From contig JAHHTL010000035.1 of assembly GCA_020024635.1 (NCBI GenBank), forward strand, positions 1 through 23,903: 23,903 nt of DNA, given 5' to 3'. Shown here piece by piece: positions 14,931-22,201 of this stretch (the first letter of the stretch is position 1; each line of letters opens with the position of its first letter). Made by a program: the position numbers and the translations under genes. Below the pieces are notes generated by a model. That model did not search any database, was not told the DNA's origin, and saw only the letters and a program-made list of their open reading frames with translations. This DNA is from Ruminococcus sp. (GTDB lineage Bacteria > Bacillota > Clostridia > Lachnospirales > Lachnospiraceae).

Positions 14931-15332
14931 ATGACAATGAGTGATCCAATCGCAGATATGCTTACAAGAATCCGTAATGCAAATACTGCTAAACATGATA
15001 CAGTTGATGTACCTGCATCTAAGATGAAAATCGCGATTGCTGACATTCTTTTCAACGAGGGCTATATTGCAAAATATGATATCGTAGAAGACGGATGCTT
15101 TAAAACAATCCACATCACATTGAAATACGGTGCAGATAAGAATGAAAAAGTTATTTCAGGTATTAAAAGAATCTCTAAACCAGGTCTTCGTGTTTACGCA
15201 AACAGCGAAGAAATGCCAAAGGTTTTAGGTGGACTTGGAACAGCTATCATTTCTACAAACAAAGGGGTAATTACAGACAAAGAAGCTAGAAAACTTCACG
15301 TAGGTGGAGAGGTTCTTTGCTTCGTCTGGTAA
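14931..15332 (+). CDS. rpsH: 30S ribosomal protein S8
   Basis: A 133-residue primary binder of 16S rRNA helix 21. The start MTMSDPIADMLTRIRNA at 14931 is chosen because AAGGAGG (14914-14920) is 10 bases away; the next ATG (14937) would be 16 away. The C-terminus GGLGTAIISTNKGVITDKEA and GGEVLCFVW is canonical. In E. coli S8 represses the spc operon by binding near rplE. No copy of that site was recognised here. Confidence 0.98.
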   Translation: MTMSDPIADMLTRIRNANTAKHDTVDVPASKMKIAIADILFNEGYIAKYDIVEDGCFKTIHITLKYGADKNEKVISGIKRISKPGLRVYANSEEMPKVLGGLGTAIISTNKGVITDKEARKLHVGGEVLCFVW

Positions 15333-15354
15333 TCACAAATAGAAACTGAAAACA

Positions 15355-15377
15355 GAGAAGCATGTAAAAGGCTTCTC
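15355..15377 (+). other. Intercistronic hairpin between rpsH and rplF
   Basis: GAGAAGC pairs with GCTTCTC (7 bp, perfect) with a 9-base loop, about 17 bases before the rplF Shine-Dalgarno. No T run follows. Confidence 0.6.
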
Positions 15378-15405
15378 CGAGAATCTAAGTTATAGGAGGT
15401 ACGGT

Positions 15406-15948
15406 ATGTCACGTATAGGAAGACTGCCAATCGCTATCCCAGCAGGTGTTACTGTTGAGATCGCTGAAAACAATGTTGTGACTGTAACAGGTCCTAAGGG
15501 AACTCTTACAAAAGAGCTTCCAGTTGAAATGGAAATCAAAAAAGAAGGCGAAGAAGTCATCGTTACAAGACCAAGTGATTTAAAGAAAATGAAATCTTTA
15601 CACGGTCTTACAAGAACTCTCATCTACAACATGGTTGTTGGTGTTACAGAAGGATACCAGAAAGTTCTTGAAATCAACGGTGTTGGTTACAGAGCTTCTA
15701 AAGCAGGAAACAAATTAACATTAAATTTAGGATACTCTCACCCAGTTGAAATGATCGATCCAGAAGGAATCGAATCTGTACTTGAAGGACAGAACAAAAT
15801 CACTGTAAAAGGTATCGATAAAGAAAAAGTTGGCCAGTACGCAGCTGAAATCAGAGATAAGAGAAGACCAGAACCTTACAAAGGAAAAGGTGTTAAATAT
15901 TCTGATGAAGTTATTAGACGTAAAGTTGGTAAGACTGGTAAAAAATAA
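15406..15948 (+). CDS. rplF: 50S ribosomal protein L6
   Basis: A 180-residue protein near the sarcin-ricin loop, with two similar domains. Seen are MSRIGRLPIAIPAGV, VGVTEGYQKVLEINGVGYRA and the C-terminal signature RRPEPYKGKGVKYSDEVIRR. Start follows TAGGAGGT. Confidence 0.98.
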   Translation: MSRIGRLPIAIPAGVTVEIAENNVVTVTGPKGTLTKELPVEMEIKKEGEEVIVTRPSDLKKMKSLHGLTRTLIYNMVVGVTEGYQKVLEINGVGYRASKAGNKLTLNLGYSHPVEMIDPEGIESVLEGQNKITVKGIDKEKVGQYAAEIRDKRRPEPYKGKGVKYSDEVIRRKVGKTGKK

Positions 15949-15965
15949 TTAAGGAGGGTGTGAAA

Positions 15966-16334
15966 ATGGTTAGTAAAAAATCAAGAAGCGAAGTTCGTGT
16001 AAAAAAACACATGAAATTACGTAATCGTTTTAGCGGAACAGCTGAAAGACCACGTTTAGCAGTGTTTAGAAGTAATAATCACATGTATGCTCAGATTATT
16101 GACGACACAGTTGGAAATACGCTTGTTGCAGCTTCCACTCTCGAAAAAGATGTGAAAGCAGCATTAGAAAAAACAAACAATGTTGAAGCAGCAGCATACT
16201 TAGGAAAAGTAATCGCTGAGAGAGCAACAGCAAAAGGAATTACTGAGGTTGTTTTTGATAGAGGCGGATTTATTTATCAGGGTAAAGTAAAAGCATTAGC
16301 AGACGCAGCAAGAGAAGCTGGACTGAATTTTTAG
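15966..16334 (+). CDS. rplR: 50S ribosomal protein L18
   Basis: A 122-residue 5S rRNA binder. Core motifs are RPRLAVFRSNNHMYAQIIDD, and VVFDRGGFIYQGKVKALADA ahead of the C-terminal AREAGLNF. The frame is open to a GTG at 15960, but that codon abuts the Shine-Dalgarno (GGAGG at 15953-15957), so the ATG at 15966 with 8 bases spacing is preferred. Confidence 0.95.
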   Translation: MVSKKSRSEVRVKKHMKLRNRFSGTAERPRLAVFRSNNHMYAQIIDDTVGNTLVAASTLEKDVKAALEKTNNVEAAAYLGKVIAERATAKGITEVVFDRGGFIYQGKVKALADAAREAGLNF

Positions 16335-16349
16335 GAAGGGAGAACACAT

Positions 16350-16859
16350 ATGAGACAAGATCGTATTGATGCTAGTCAGCTTGAACTGACTGAAAGAGTG
16401 GTATCAATTAAACGTGTAACCAAAGTTGTTAAAGGTGGTCGTAACTTCAGATTCACAGCTTTAGTAGTTGTTGGTGATGGAAAAGGCCATGTTGGTGCAG
16501 GTTTAGGAAAGGCTACTGAAATTCCAGAAGCTATCCGTAAAGGAAAAGAAGATGCAGCTAAAAAGCTTATTAGCGTAGCATTAGATTCAAACGATAGTAT
16601 TACACATGATACAATCGGTAAATTTGGAAGTGCTTCCGTATTATTGAAGAAAGCTCCAGATGGTACAGGAGTTATCGCCGGAGGACCGGCGCGTGCGGTA
16701 ATCGAGCTTGCAGGTATCAAGAACATCCGTACAAAATCTTTGGGATCTAACAATAAGCAGAACGTAGTTCTTGCAACAATTGAAGGTCTTAAAGGAGTAA
16801 AAACTCCAGAAGAAGTTGCAAAACTTCGTGGTAAATCAGTAGAAGAGATCGTAGGCTAA
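16350..16859 (+). CDS. rpsE: 30S ribosomal protein S5
   Basis: A 169-residue decoding-fidelity protein. The double-stranded-RNA-binding N-domain includes VVKGGRNFRFTALVVVGDGK (about 27-46), followed by GHVGAGLGKATEIPEAIRKG and the C-domain GTGVIAGGPARAVIELAGI. The region where spectinomycin resistance arises looks ordinary. Starts after GGAAGGGAG. Confidence 0.98.
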   Translation: MRQDRIDASQLELTERVVSIKRVTKVVKGGRNFRFTALVVVGDGKGHVGAGLGKATEIPEAIRKGKEDAAKKLISVALDSNDSITHDTIGKFGSASVLLKKAPDGTGVIAGGPARAVIELAGIKNIRTKSLGSNNKQNVVLATIEGLKGVKTPEEVAKLRGKSVEEIVG

Positions 16860-16874
16860 TAAGATAGAGCAAGA

Positions 16875-16902
16875 GGCTTCCCTCTAGATAGAGGAGGAAG
16901 CC
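16875..16902 (+). other. Intercistronic hairpin between rpsE and rpmD
   Basis: GGCTTCCCTC pairs with GAGG and GAAGCC (10 bp with a two-base AG bulge) around TAGATA. This is one of the strongest intercistronic hairpins in the cluster. It is followed by CGGCTTTATCC, which is not a clear T run. Confidence 0.65.
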
Positions 16903-16929
16903 GGCTTTATCCTACAGGAGGTAAATAAA

Positions 16930-17112
16930 ATGGCAAATTTAAAAATTACACTAGTAAAGTCTACAATCGGTGCAGTACCAAAGCACAAAAAAACGGTTGA
17001 AGCTTTAGGTCTTAGAAAGCTCAACAAAACAGTTGTATTACCAGATAATGCAGCTACAAGAGGAATGGTACAGCAGGTTAGACATTTAGTGAAAGTTGAA
17101 GAAGAAGCATAA
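16930..17112 (+). CDS. rpmD: 50S ribosomal protein L30
   Basis: A 60-residue protein of the short bacterial type. Seen are LKITLVKSTIGAVPKHKKTV and a turn LGLRKLNKTVVLPDN. Starts after CAGGAGG. Confidence 0.97.
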   Translation: MANLKITLVKSTIGAVPKHKKTVEALGLRKLNKTVVLPDNAATRGMVQQVRHLVKVEEEA

Positions 17113-17136
17113 ATAAAAAGATAAGGAGGTAAGATC

Positions 17137-17577
17137 ATGGACTTATCTAATTTGAGACCAGCAGATGGCTCTAGACAAAGTGATAATTTCAGAAGGGGCC
17201 GTGGACACGGTTCTGGAAATGGTAAGACAGCCGGTAAGGGACATAAAGGTCAAAAAGCTCGTTCAGGAGCACCAAGACCAGGTTTCGAAGGTGGTCAGAT
17301 GCCTTTATACAGAAGATTACCAAAAAGAGGATTTACATGTAGAAATTCAAAAGAAATCATTGGAATTAATGTAAGCCTTTTAGAGCAATTTGAGGATGGT
17401 TCAACTGTAACAGTTGAAACTCTTATCGAAAACGGTATTATCAAAAACCCTAGAGATGGAGTTAAGATTCTTGGTAATGGCGAATTAACAAAGAAACTTA
17501 CAGTTCAGGCTAATGCATTTTCAGCATCAGCTGTAGAGAAAATTGAAGCGCTTGGTGGAAAAGCTGAGGTGATCTAA
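17137..17577 (+). CDS. rplO: 50S ribosomal protein L15
   Basis: A 146-residue late-assembly protein. The Gly/Arg/Lys-rich N-terminal tail threading into 23S rRNA is clear (RRGRGHGSGNGKTAGKGHKG, about 19-38), followed by RPGFEGGQMPLYRRLPKRGF. The stop overlaps the secY start as TAATG, so SecY synthesis is probably coupled to L15. Confidence 0.98.
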   Translation: MDLSNLRPADGSRQSDNFRRGRGHGSGNGKTAGKGHKGQKARSGAPRPGFEGGQMPLYRRLPKRGFTCRNSKEIIGINVSLLEQFEDGSTVTVETLIENGIIKNPRDGVKILGNGELTKKLTVQANAFSASAVEKIEALGGKAEVI

Positions 17578-18929
17578 TGTTCGAGACAGTACGCAGAGCA
17601 TTTCGTATGGAAGAAATCAGAAAAAGACTATTCTATACCTTGATGATGCTTGTCGTTATCAGACTTGGTTCCGAATTACCTACCCCAGGTGTGGATCCAA
17701 CCTACATTAAGAACTTTTTTGCGAACCAGACCGGAGACATCTTTAATTTCTTTGATGCCTTTACCGGTGGTTCGTTTACAGCGATGTCGGTGTTTGCACT
17801 TAGCATAACACCGTATATCACTTCTTCCATTATTATTCAACTTTTAACAATTGCTATTCCAAAATTGGAAGATATGCAAAAAGATGGAGAAGATGGTAGA
17901 AAAAAAATTGCGGCAATTACCCGTTATGTGACAGTAGCCCTTGCATTGATCGAATCAATTGCAATGGCAGTAGGATTTGGTCGCCAAGGACTTCTTGTTG
18001 AATACGGATTCGTAAATGTTGCGATTGTAGTATGTACACTTACAGCAGGTTCTGCTTTCCTTATGTGGATCGGTGAACGTATTACAGAAAAAGGAGTTGG
18101 AAATGGTATTTCCATTGTACTTCTTATTAATATTATTTCCCGAGTGCCAAACGACTTTGTTGTACTGTATAATCAGTTCGTGAAAGGAAAAACTTTGGCA
18201 AAAGGAATTCTGTCAGCCTTAATTGTTCTTGCAGTGATTCTTGTAGTAGTTGTATTCGTAATTATACTTCAAGGTGGCGAGAGAAGAATTGCGGTTCAGT
18301 ATTCTAAAAAAATACAGGGAAGAAAAACATACGGCGGACAATCAACACATATTCCGCTGAAAGTAAATACAGCAGGTGTTATTCCGGTTATCTTTGCATC
18401 CTCACTGATGCAGTTCCCAATCTTGATTGCTTCATTCTTAGGAAAAGGCGAAGGAACGGGAATTGGAAGTCAGATCCTAAAGGCGATGAATTCAAATAAC
18501 TGGTGTAACCCGGATAATTTAGTCTATTCAATTGGGCTGCTTGTATACATTGCATTGACAATCTTCTTTGCATATTTCTATACATCTATTACATTTAATC
18601 CACTTGAGATTGCAAACAATATGAAGAAAAGTGGAGGATTTATTCCAGGAATCAGACCAGGAAAACCAACCGTTGAATATTTACAGAAAATATTGAATTA
18701 TGTTATCTTTATAGGTGCATGCGGTTTGGTCATTGTACAGGTCATTCCATTCTTCTTTAATGGTGTATTTAATGCAAATGTTTCATTTGGTGGAACATCA
18801 CTGATTATTATCATTGGTGTTGTACTTGAGACAATCAAACAGATTGAGTCACGAATGCTTGTACGAAATTATACAGGATTTCTGAATAGTAAAGGCAGTT
18901 CCAAGAAGAACGGTTTCCTAGGTTATTAA
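17577..18929 (+). CDS. secY: Preprotein translocase channel subunit SecY
   Basis: A 450-residue membrane protein with ten predicted helices that forms the protein-conducting channel with SecE and SecG. The first helix is at about 17-36 with RLGSELPTPGVDP after it. The plug and second helix lie at about 55-92 (FNFFDAFTGGSFTAMSVFAL, then SITPYITSSIIIQLL). The ribosome/SecA-binding cytosolic loop has NMKKSGGFIPGIRPGKPT around 350. MWIGERITEKGVGNGISIVL is the conserved central motif. Length is slightly above the common 430 residues. Confidence 0.98.
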   Translation: MFETVRRAFRMEEIRKRLFYTLMMLVVIRLGSELPTPGVDPTYIKNFFANQTGDIFNFFDAFTGGSFTAMSVFALSITPYITSSIIIQLLTIAIPKLEDMQKDGEDGRKKIAAITRYVTVALALIESIAMAVGFGRQGLLVEYGFVNVAIVVCTLTAGSAFLMWIGERITEKGVGNGISIVLLINIISRVPNDFVVLYNQFVKGKTLAKGILSALIVLAVILVVVVFVIILQGGERRIAVQYSKKIQGRKTYGGQSTHIPLKVNTAGVIPVIFASSLMQFPILIASFLGKGEGTGIGSQILKAMNSNNWCNPDNLVYSIGLLVYIALTIFFAYFYTSITFNPLEIANNMKKSGGFIPGIRPGKPTVEYLQKILNYVIFIGACGLVIVQVIPFFFNGVFNANVSFGGTSLIIIIGVVLETIKQIESRMLVRNYTGFLNSKGSSKKNGFLGY

Positions 18930-18940
18930 TCAAATATTTA

Positions 18941-18978
18941 GCTCGCCTGGTATTTCAAAACGAAGATATCGGGCGGGT
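18941..18978 (+). other. Long wobble-rich hairpin between secY and adk
   Basis: Bases 18941-18955 pair with 18964-18978: 15 consecutive pairs, of which five are G-T, around an 8-base loop. The wobbles make the fold stable only in the + strand RNA. No T run follows. It lies about 50 bases before the adk start. Confidence 0.65.
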
Positions 18979-19030
18979 TAAAATGCTATATGGATATAAA
19001 TGTTTTTCAATATAAGTGGAGGATAAACAT

Positions 19031-19675
19031 ATGAAAATAATCATGTTAGGAGCGCCTGGAGCAGGAAAAGGCACACAGGCTAAAAAAATTGCAGCAAAAT
19101 ATGAAATTCCACATATTTCAACAGGTGATATTTTCAGAGCCAATATTAAAAATGGAACAGAACTTGGTAAAAAAGCAAAAACATATATGGATCAAGGATT
19201 ACTTGTACCAGATGAACTGGTAGTTGATCTAGTAGTTGACAGAGTAAGTCAAGAAGATTGTACAAGAGGCTATGTACTTGATGGTTTCCCAAGAACCATT
19301 CCACAGGCAGACGCTCTTACCAAAGCGCTTGCTGCAATGGGACAAAAAATGGATTATGCAATCAATGTCGAGGTTCCAGATGAAAACATTGTTACTCGTA
19401 TGTCCGGAAGAAGAGCATGTGTAGATTGTGGAGCCACATATCATCTGGAATATGCGCCTACAAAGCAGGAAAATATTTGCGATCACTGTGGTGGCAATCT
19501 CATTTTAAGAGATGATGACAAACCGGAAACAGTAAAAAAACGTCTTGGTGTTTATCATGAACAAACACAGCCTTTGATTGATTACTACACAAACGAAGGA
19601 ATTTTAAGAGAAGTTGATGGTACCATCGACATCGAGGATGTATTTACTGAAATCGTAAAAATTCTTGGAGAATAA
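19031..19675 (+). CDS. adk: Adenylate kinase
   Basis: A 214-residue enzyme catalysing ATP + AMP = 2 ADP. The P-loop is GAPGAGKGTQ (7-16), the AMP-site region STGDIFRANIKNGTELGK (30-47) and DGFPRTIPQA (84-93). The LID holds four cysteines (C130, C133, C150, C153), the structural zinc site of many Gram-positive enzymes. The frame is open from GTG 19016, but ATG 19031 is chosen: GGAGG at 19018-19022 is 8 bases away and the family begins MKIIMLGAPG. The next gene starts 1 base after its stop. Confidence 0.97.
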   Translation: MKIIMLGAPGAGKGTQAKKIAAKYEIPHISTGDIFRANIKNGTELGKKAKTYMDQGLLVPDELVVDLVVDRVSQEDCTRGYVLDGFPRTIPQADALTKALAAMGQKMDYAINVEVPDENIVTRMSGRRACVDCGATYHLEYAPTKQENICDHCGGNLILRDDDKPETVKKRLGVYHEQTQPLIDYYTNEGILREVDGTIDIEDVFTEIVKILGE

Positions 19676-19676
19676 A

Positions 19677-19907
19677 ATGCAGTTTATTCCGGGAATGTTG
19701 GTAAAATCAAAAAAAGGTCGTGATAAAGATCACATTTATGTAGTAATAAATGAAGATGCACGATTTATATATGTAGCAGATGGTTGTAAATGGACCATCT
19801 GCCACACGAAACGAAAAAATAAAAAACATCTGCAGATCATAAAAAAAATAGTATGTTCACCAGATGCAGATGACAAAGAAGTAAAAAAGTCTTGCTTGGC
19901 TATATAA
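19677..19907 (+). CDS. Small KOW-domain, L14e-like RNA-binding protein
   Basis: A 76-residue protein. FIPGMLVKSKKGRDKDHIYVVI (about 3-24) is a KOW-type motif, and the tail is strongly basic (HTKRKNKKHLQIIKK) before an acidic stretch. Small KOW proteins are common between adk or map and infA in Clostridia and are often labelled L14e/L27e-like, but their function is not established. ATG 19677 is preferred to an in-frame TTG at 19665 that lies inside adk, since GGAG (19667-19670) precedes it correctly. RNA binding is inferred only. Confidence 0.8.
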   Translation: MQFIPGMLVKSKKGRDKDHIYVVINEDARFIYVADGCKWTICHTKRKNKKHLQIIKKIVCSPDADDKEVKKSCLAI

Positions 19908-19935
19908 GACCAGGTTTTCAGGAGGAATAAATAGT

Positions 19936-20154
19936 ATGTCAAAAACTGACGTTATTGAGATTGAAGGCGTTGTAGTGGAAAAACTTCCAAACGCTATGTT
20001 TAAAGTAGAGCTTGAGAATGGACACATCGTACTTGCACACATCAGTGGAAAACTTCGTATGAATTTCATTAAAATTTTACCGGGAGACAAGGTTACATTA
20101 GAGATGTCACCATATGATCTAAGCAAAGGTAGAATTGTTTGGAGAGATAAATAA
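19936..20154 (+). CDS. infA: Translation initiation factor IF-1
   Basis: A 72-residue OB-fold protein that sits in the 30S A site during initiation. The sequence is close to the textbook form: EGVVVEKLPNAMFKVELENG, HISGKLRMNFIKILPGDKV and YDLSKGRIVWR. Start follows GGAGGAA. A strong promoter begins 8 bases after its stop, so infA is the last gene before a new transcription start. Confidence 0.99.
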   Translation: MSKTDVIEIEGVVVEKLPNAMFKVELENGHIVLAHISGKLRMNFIKILPGDKVTLEMSPYDLSKGRIVWRDK

Positions 20155-20161
20155 AAAGGTA

Positions 20162-20191
20162 TTGACTTTATTTTCTTAATAGTGTTATAAT
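20162..20191 (+). promoter_or_regulatory. Internal sigma-A promoter for rpmJ-rpsM-rpsK-rpsD-rpoA-rplQ
   Basis: TTGACT (20162-20167) and TATAAT (20186-20191) are 18 bases apart, with TG at 20183-20184 giving an extended -10. Transcription should begin near 20198, exactly where a strong hairpin begins. This would give the alpha-operon genes their own supply. Confidence 0.87.
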
Positions 20192-20198
20192 ATGAAAT

Positions 20199-20233
20199 GG
20201 CTGTTTTTGGATAGGTGTGTCCAAAAAACAGTC
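20199..20233 (+). promoter_or_regulatory. 5'-terminal hairpin of the rpmJ transcript
   Basis: GGCTGTTTTTGGA (20199-20211) pairs with TCCAAAAAACAGTC (20220-20233): 13 pairs with one bulged A and one G-T, loop TAGGTGTG. It begins within a base or two of the predicted transcription start. It could protect the 5' end from decay or act in regulation. There is no T run after it. Confidence 0.7.
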
Positions 20234-20278
20234 TGTAACGTATTTATATGATAGCAAAGAATGGAAGGAGGATTTGAC

Positions 20279-20392
20279 ATGAAGGTTAGATCATCAGTAA
20301 AACCAATTTGCGAAAAATGCAAAGTTATTAAAAGAAAAGGAAGCGTCAGAATTATCTGCGAAAATCCAAAACACAAACAAAGACAGGGTTAA
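20279..20392 (+). CDS. rpmJ: 50S ribosomal protein L36, zinc-binding form
   Basis: A 37-residue protein, MKVRSSVKPICEKCKVIKRK then GSVRIICENPKHKQRQG. The zinc ligands are C11, C14, C27 and H32, so this is the zinc-containing form. Starts after AAGGAGG at 20265-20271. It is the first gene behind the internal promoter. Confidence 0.97.
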   Translation: MKVRSSVKPICEKCKVIKRKGSVRIICENPKHKQRQG

Positions 20393-20694
20393 TATACAAT
20401 TAACAAGGTATGATTTGTGAATGAATTAGGCAACTAACAACAGAGCAAATATGCAATGTTGTTTAATATACAGTAGGAATACACCATGTATCTTTTATAA
20501 GGAAAGAATGAGCTGGTGAACTTTTGTATATTGCTTATAATACCCGACAGGTATAAGGAATCTTATGTCGGGAAAGGGGATGTTATGACACATTCCTGGA
20601 TGTATTAGCGTTGGAGAGAAGCACCTTTCTTGATCCGATAATGCATCCCAGTTTGGGACAATATGATAACAGATTTGAAATGGAGGAAAGACAC
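20393..20694 (+). promoter_or_regulatory. 302-base structured spacer between rpmJ and rpsM
   Basis: No gene is supported. Hairpin 1 (20436-20463) is AACAACA/TGTTGTT with a GA/AA internal loop and GCA/TGC tip. Hairpin 2 (20543-20572) is CCCGAC/GTCGGG plus ATAAG/CTTAT with a four-base AGGT bulge. Hairpin 3 (20646-20658) is TCCCA/TGGGA around GTT. The rpsM Shine-Dalgarno GGAGG is at 20682-20686. In E. coli the leader before rpsM is the S4 target of the alpha operon. Whether this one does the same is not known. Confidence 0.65.
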
Positions 20695-21063
20695 ATGGCT
20701 CGTATTGCAGGTGTAGACTTACCAAGAGACAAACGTGTAGAAATCGGTTTAACTTATATCTACGGAATCGGTAGAACAAGTGCTAGCCGTATCTTAGCAG
20801 AGGCAGGAATCAATCCTGATACTCGTGTTAGAGACTTAACAACAGATGATGAGAAGAAAATCAATGAAGTGATCGATGCGACACAGCTCGTTGAAGGTGA
20901 TCTTAGAAGAGAAATCCAACTCAACATCAAGAGATTGAAAGAAATCGGATGCTACCGTGGAATCCGTCATAGAAAAGGACTTCCAGTACGTGGACAGAAG
21001 ACTAAAACAAATGCTAGAACATGCAAAGGTCCTAAGAGAACTGTTGCAAACAAAAAGAAATAA
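20695..21063 (+). CDS. rpsM: 30S ribosomal protein S13
   Basis: A 122-residue protein of the 30S head contacting P-site tRNA and bridge B1. Seen are MARIAGVDLPRDKRVEIGLT, YIYGIGRTSASRIL and the C-terminal GLPVRGQKTKTNARTCKGPK. The frame is open upstream to a TTG at 20611, but those residues do not resemble S13 and GGAGG at 20682-20686 serves the ATG at 20695. Confidence 0.98.
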   Translation: MARIAGVDLPRDKRVEIGLTYIYGIGRTSASRILAEAGINPDTRVRDLTTDDEKKINEVIDATQLVEGDLRREIQLNIKRLKEIGCYRGIRHRKGLPVRGQKTKTNARTCKGPKRTVANKKK

Positions 21064-21110
21064 TAATCGATAAATTTTAATCAAGTATTCAAGAAAGTAG
21101 GTTAGTTTAA

Positions 21111-21506
21111 ATGGCTAAGAAAGTTACAAAAAAAGTGACAAAAAAACGTGTCAAGAAAAACGTTGAACGAGGACAAGCACACATTCAGTCATCTTTTAAT
21201 AATACAATCGTTACATTAACAGATGCTCAGGGAAATGCTCTTTCATGGGCAAGTGCAGGCGGTCTTGGATTTAGAGGTTCAAGAAAATCTACTCCATATG
21301 CAGCACAGATGGCAGCTGAAACAGCAGCTAAAGCAGCATTACCACATGGTCTTAAAACAGTAGATGTATTCGTAAAGGGTCCAGGATCAGGAAGAGAAGC
21401 AGCTATCCGTGCATTGCAGGCATGCGGAATTGATGTAACAAGCATCAAAGACGTAACACCAGTACCACACAACGGATGTCGTCCACCAAAACGCAGAAGA
21501 GTGTAG
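21111..21506 (+). CDS. rpsK: 30S ribosomal protein S11
   Basis: A 131-residue platform protein near the E-site mRNA. Seen are GQAHIQSSFNNTIVTLTDAQ, WASAGGLGFRGSRKSTPYAA and the terminal DVTPVPHNGCRPPKRRRV. The Shine-Dalgarno is weak for this cluster (AAAGTAGG then GTTAG), in contrast with AGGAGG elsewhere, so it may rely on coupling to rpsM. Confidence 0.98.
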   Translation: MAKKVTKKVTKKRVKKNVERGQAHIQSSFNNTIVTLTDAQGNALSWASAGGLGFRGSRKSTPYAAQMAAETAAKAALPHGLKTVDVFVKGPGSGREAAIRALQACGIDVTSIKDVTPVPHNGCRPPKRRRV

Positions 21507-21529
21507 TACGAAGTTTAGTTGAAATAGTC

Positions 21530-21566
21530 CGGATGGAAGATCCGTATAAGAGCGGGGAGAACCGCT
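21530..21566 (+). promoter_or_regulatory. Two hairpins between rpsK and rpsD
   Basis: CGGAT/ATCCG (21530-21544, loop GGAAG) is followed after 6 bases by AGCGG/CCGCT (21551-21566, loop GGAGAA), both perfect 5-bp stems. The rpsD Shine-Dalgarno AGGAGG is about 10 bases downstream. S4 regulates its own mRNA in well-studied bacteria, so this is a candidate S4 site by context only. Confidence 0.5.
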
Positions 21567-21588
21567 GATAATTTTAGGAGGAAGCGAA

Positions 21589-22182
21589 ATGGCAGTAAAT
21601 AGAGTTCCAGTTCTTAAAAGATGCCGTTCATTAGGTATGGACCCAATCTATTTAGGAATTAACAAAAAATCTAATAGACAGTTAAAAAGAGCGAACAGAA
21701 AAATGAGCGAGTATGGCCTTCAGTTACGTGAAAAACAGAAAGCAAAATTTATCTATGGCGTTTTAGAAAAACCTTTCAGAAACTACTATGCAAAAGCAAA
21801 ACAGATGGATGGTATGACAGGTGAAAACCTTATGATCATTCTTGAGTCAAGACTTGATAATGTATTATTCCGTATGGGATTTGCAAGAACAAGAAAAGAA
21901 GCAAGACAGATCGTTGACCACAAACACGTTTTAGTAAACGGAAAACAGGTTAATATTCCATCTTACCTTGTAAAAGCTGGAGATGTTGTAGAAATCAAAG
22001 AAAAACACAAAAACTGTGTAAGATACAAAGATATCGTAGAAGTAACAGCTGGAAACATGGTTCCAGAATGGCTTGACGTTGATGCTGAAAACTTGAAAGG
22101 TCTTGTAAAAGAACTTCCAGCAAGAGAAGCAATCGATGTTCCAGTTGATGAGATGTTAATCGTCGAGTTATACTCTAAATAA
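21589..22182 (+). CDS. rpsD: 30S ribosomal protein S4, zinc-free form
   Basis: A 197-residue primary assembly protein. Seen are MSEYGLQLREKQKAKFIYGV, and the S4 domain with LESRLDNVLFRMGFARTRKE followed by ARQIVDHKHVLVNGKQVNIP. Only one cysteine (C12) is present in the N-terminal region, so it lacks the zinc knuckle that some S4 proteins have, although S14 and L36 in the same cluster keep theirs. Start follows AGGAGGAA. Confidence 0.98.
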   Translation: MAVNRVPVLKRCRSLGMDPIYLGINKKSNRQLKRANRKMSEYGLQLREKQKAKFIYGVLEKPFRNYYAKAKQMDGMTGENLMIILESRLDNVLFRMGFARTRKEARQIVDHKHVLVNGKQVNIPSYLVKAGDVVEIKEKHKNCVRYKDIVEVTAGNMVPEWLDVDAENLKGLVKELPAREAIDVPVDEMLIVELYSK

Positions 22183-22201
22183 TTAAGAGTATAGGAGCTA
22201 A

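Noticed and set aside
20536..20541. TATAAT in the rpmJ-rpsM spacer as a second alpha-operon promoter
   Set aside because: The -35 window has no recognisable match, and the predicted start would fall inside the CCCGAC/GTCGGG hairpin. Kept only as a remote possibility.
20611..20694. In-frame N-terminal extension of S13 from a TTG codon
   Set aside because: The extra residues do not resemble S13, the true start has GGAGG 8 bases upstream, and the stretch contains a hairpin typical of non-coding leader.
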